NCBI GenBank assembly: GCA_030917985.1
Contig: JAUPTR010000152.1
Span: 1 to 5,876, forward strand
Direction of reading: 5' to 3'
Source: Pseudomonadota bacterium
GTDB taxonomy: Bacteria > Pseudomonadota > Gammaproteobacteria > Burkholderiales > SCOH01
DNA length: 5,876 nt
The stretch's first letter is position 1, and each line of letters begins with the position of its first letter. This document shows, one piece after another, positions 5,115 through 5,876 of this stretch. Position numbers and translations under genes: made by a program. The notes beneath the pieces were generated by a model. It did no database searches, was not told the DNA's origin, and saw only the letters and a program-made list of their open reading frames with translations.

Positions 5115-5876
5115 ATGTTCGACAAACTGTTTCGCCGCGAGCGCGCCGACTCAATGCAGCAACAGGCAGAAGCGATTCTGCAGGATGCACTGTCCATGCC
5201 GCCGATGCAGGGGCTGGGCAATGTTGATGCCTGGCTGAGCGATCGCTTCGAAAAGGCCTTGCAACGCCAGTCAGGCATCAGATTATTGCTGGGTCTGGAC
5301 GACTTGCTGCGCCAGCTGGTGCAAGGCGCCGAGCGCACCTTGCTCAGCATCTACACCAACCCGACCAAAACCACACTGCTACTGCAAGCCGCCCTGCCCT
5401 TCAGCAGCCATCTGCAGAGCATGTATAGCCAGGCACTGCAGCAAGAAGCAGCGACTATGGCCAAACACGGGGGTCAGAATGCGGCATTGCAAAGCGCCAT
5501 TGCCAATTGCCTGTTCTGGAGCGGCAAGCGTTTTTTGCTGCAATTTCTGCAATCGCCGCAGCAAACGTTCCGCTGGGATCAGGTACAAACACTGCATGAA
5601 TATGCACACAAGCTGGAAGTCGGCGGGCTGGAACGTCTGAGCGGCAACAGCAGCCAGTTGCCGGCCGTGCGGCGGCAGCTGGCCTATCTACTGCTGCTGT
5701 CACGCTCGCTGGCCAGTGATCTGAACGGCCGGCAGACCTTGCTGGCAGACAGGATTGTCGAGCAACTATCGCCCATGGTGATGTTGAGCCAGCACCATTC
5801 CGCCGACACGCCATTTGGCCTGCCGGGCGACAACGGGCCGCCCACCGTCAGCGCCGACCGCCACGCACCCCCGCCA
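5115..5876 (+). CDS. Uncharacterised helical protein (3' partial, runs off the window)
   Basis: An open frame of 254 codons with no stop before the window end. I do not recognise it firmly. It begins MFDKLFRRERAD with no signal peptide and no evident membrane segment. Residues 14-220 are rich in Leu, Gln and Ala and look largely alpha-helical, with runs such as LLLGLDDLLRQLVQ (57-70) and RRQLAYLLLLSRSLASDLN (186-204). A Gly/Pro-rich stretch (230-254, 'TPFGLPGDNGPP', then HAPPP) looks like a linker to a further domain. The segments 'FRWDQVQTLHEYAHKLEVGG' and 'GRQTLLADRIVEQLSP' remind me of long betaproteobacterial proteins that end in a PilZ (cyclic-di-GMP binding) domain; this is a weak recollection and that domain would lie outside the window. 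The ATG at 5115 lacks a good Shine-Dalgarno; Met14 (5154) is an alternative. Consistent codon use and the length of the open frame support it being real. Confidence 0.75.
   Translation, partial: MFDKLFRRERADSMQQQAEAILQDALSMPPMQGLGNVDAWLSDRFEKALQRQSGIRLLLGLDDLLRQLVQGAERTLLSIYTNPTKTTLLLQAALPFSSHLQSMYSQALQQEAATMAKHGGQNAALQSAIANCLFWSGKRFLLQFLQSPQQTFRWDQVQTLHEYAHKLEVGGLERLSGNSSQLPAVRRQLAYLLLLSRSLASDLNGRQTLLADRIVEQLSPMVMLSQHHSADTPFGLPGDNGPPTVSADRHAPPP

Noticed and set aside
5455..5814. A minus-strand frame of 119 codons opposite the last gene
   Set aside because: Its composition (Arg, Ala, Cys, Ser) is typical of an antisense shadow, and the plus-strand frame is open across the whole region from a sensible ATG.

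Overview
The window is about 60% GC and looks like chromosomal DNA from a betaproteobacterium. A Neisseriales-type genome (Chromobacteriaceae or Chitinibacteraceae) is my best guess. The main evidence is an OxyR with the betaproteobacterial N-terminal sequence and an EpsA-like LuxR regulator, a type I know mainly from betaproteobacteria; the rubredoxin reductase is of the general proteobacterial type. This placement rests on recalled family resemblance, not on a search. There are no rRNA, tRNA, IS or CRISPR elements.

Layout. (1) Positions 2-607, plus strand: the 3' part of a LuxR-family regulator resembling EpsA. Its stop codon directly abuts the start of thpR, an RNA 2',3'-cyclic phosphodiesterase (608-1159, plus). 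(2) Positions 1160-1347: a short, repeat-rich space between convergent genes. It holds two tandem 35-bp imperfect repeats, several small dyads and a perfect REP-like palindrome. (3) Positions 1348-2250, minus strand: a patatin-like phospholipase lipoprotein. It is divergent from oxyR (2357-3280, plus). The 106-bp space between them contains a good single OxyR element, ATAG-N7-CTAT. (4) Positions 3281-3572: a regulatory region with a near-consensus sigma70 promoter, a perfect palindrome over the predicted transcription start, and a roughly 185-nt leader. The leader contains a 22-bp near-perfect stem-loop and a second, smaller hairpin. (5) Positions 3573-4950: a rubredoxin and its NAD(P)H-dependent FAD reductase, probably one operon. 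(6) Positions 4951-5114: a spacer with an imperfect GC-rich dyad and an extended -10 promoter. (7) From 5115 to the window end: the N-terminal 254 codons of a protein I cannot name with confidence.

How the genes may work together. Rubredoxin reductase passes electrons from NAD(P)H through FAD to the iron centre of rubredoxin, which then reduces an acceptor. No alkane hydroxylase or other acceptor is encoded here. The neighbouring peroxide sensor OxyR makes a role in redox or oxidative-stress electron transfer plausible, but that is inference. The patatin lipoprotein shares the OxyR-box intergenic region and could be co-controlled.

The protein-coding part is ordinary housekeeping or accessory chromosome. 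I see no clear sign of a new multi-gene system. The most unusual signal is the long, highly structured, palindrome-headed leader of the rubredoxin operon.
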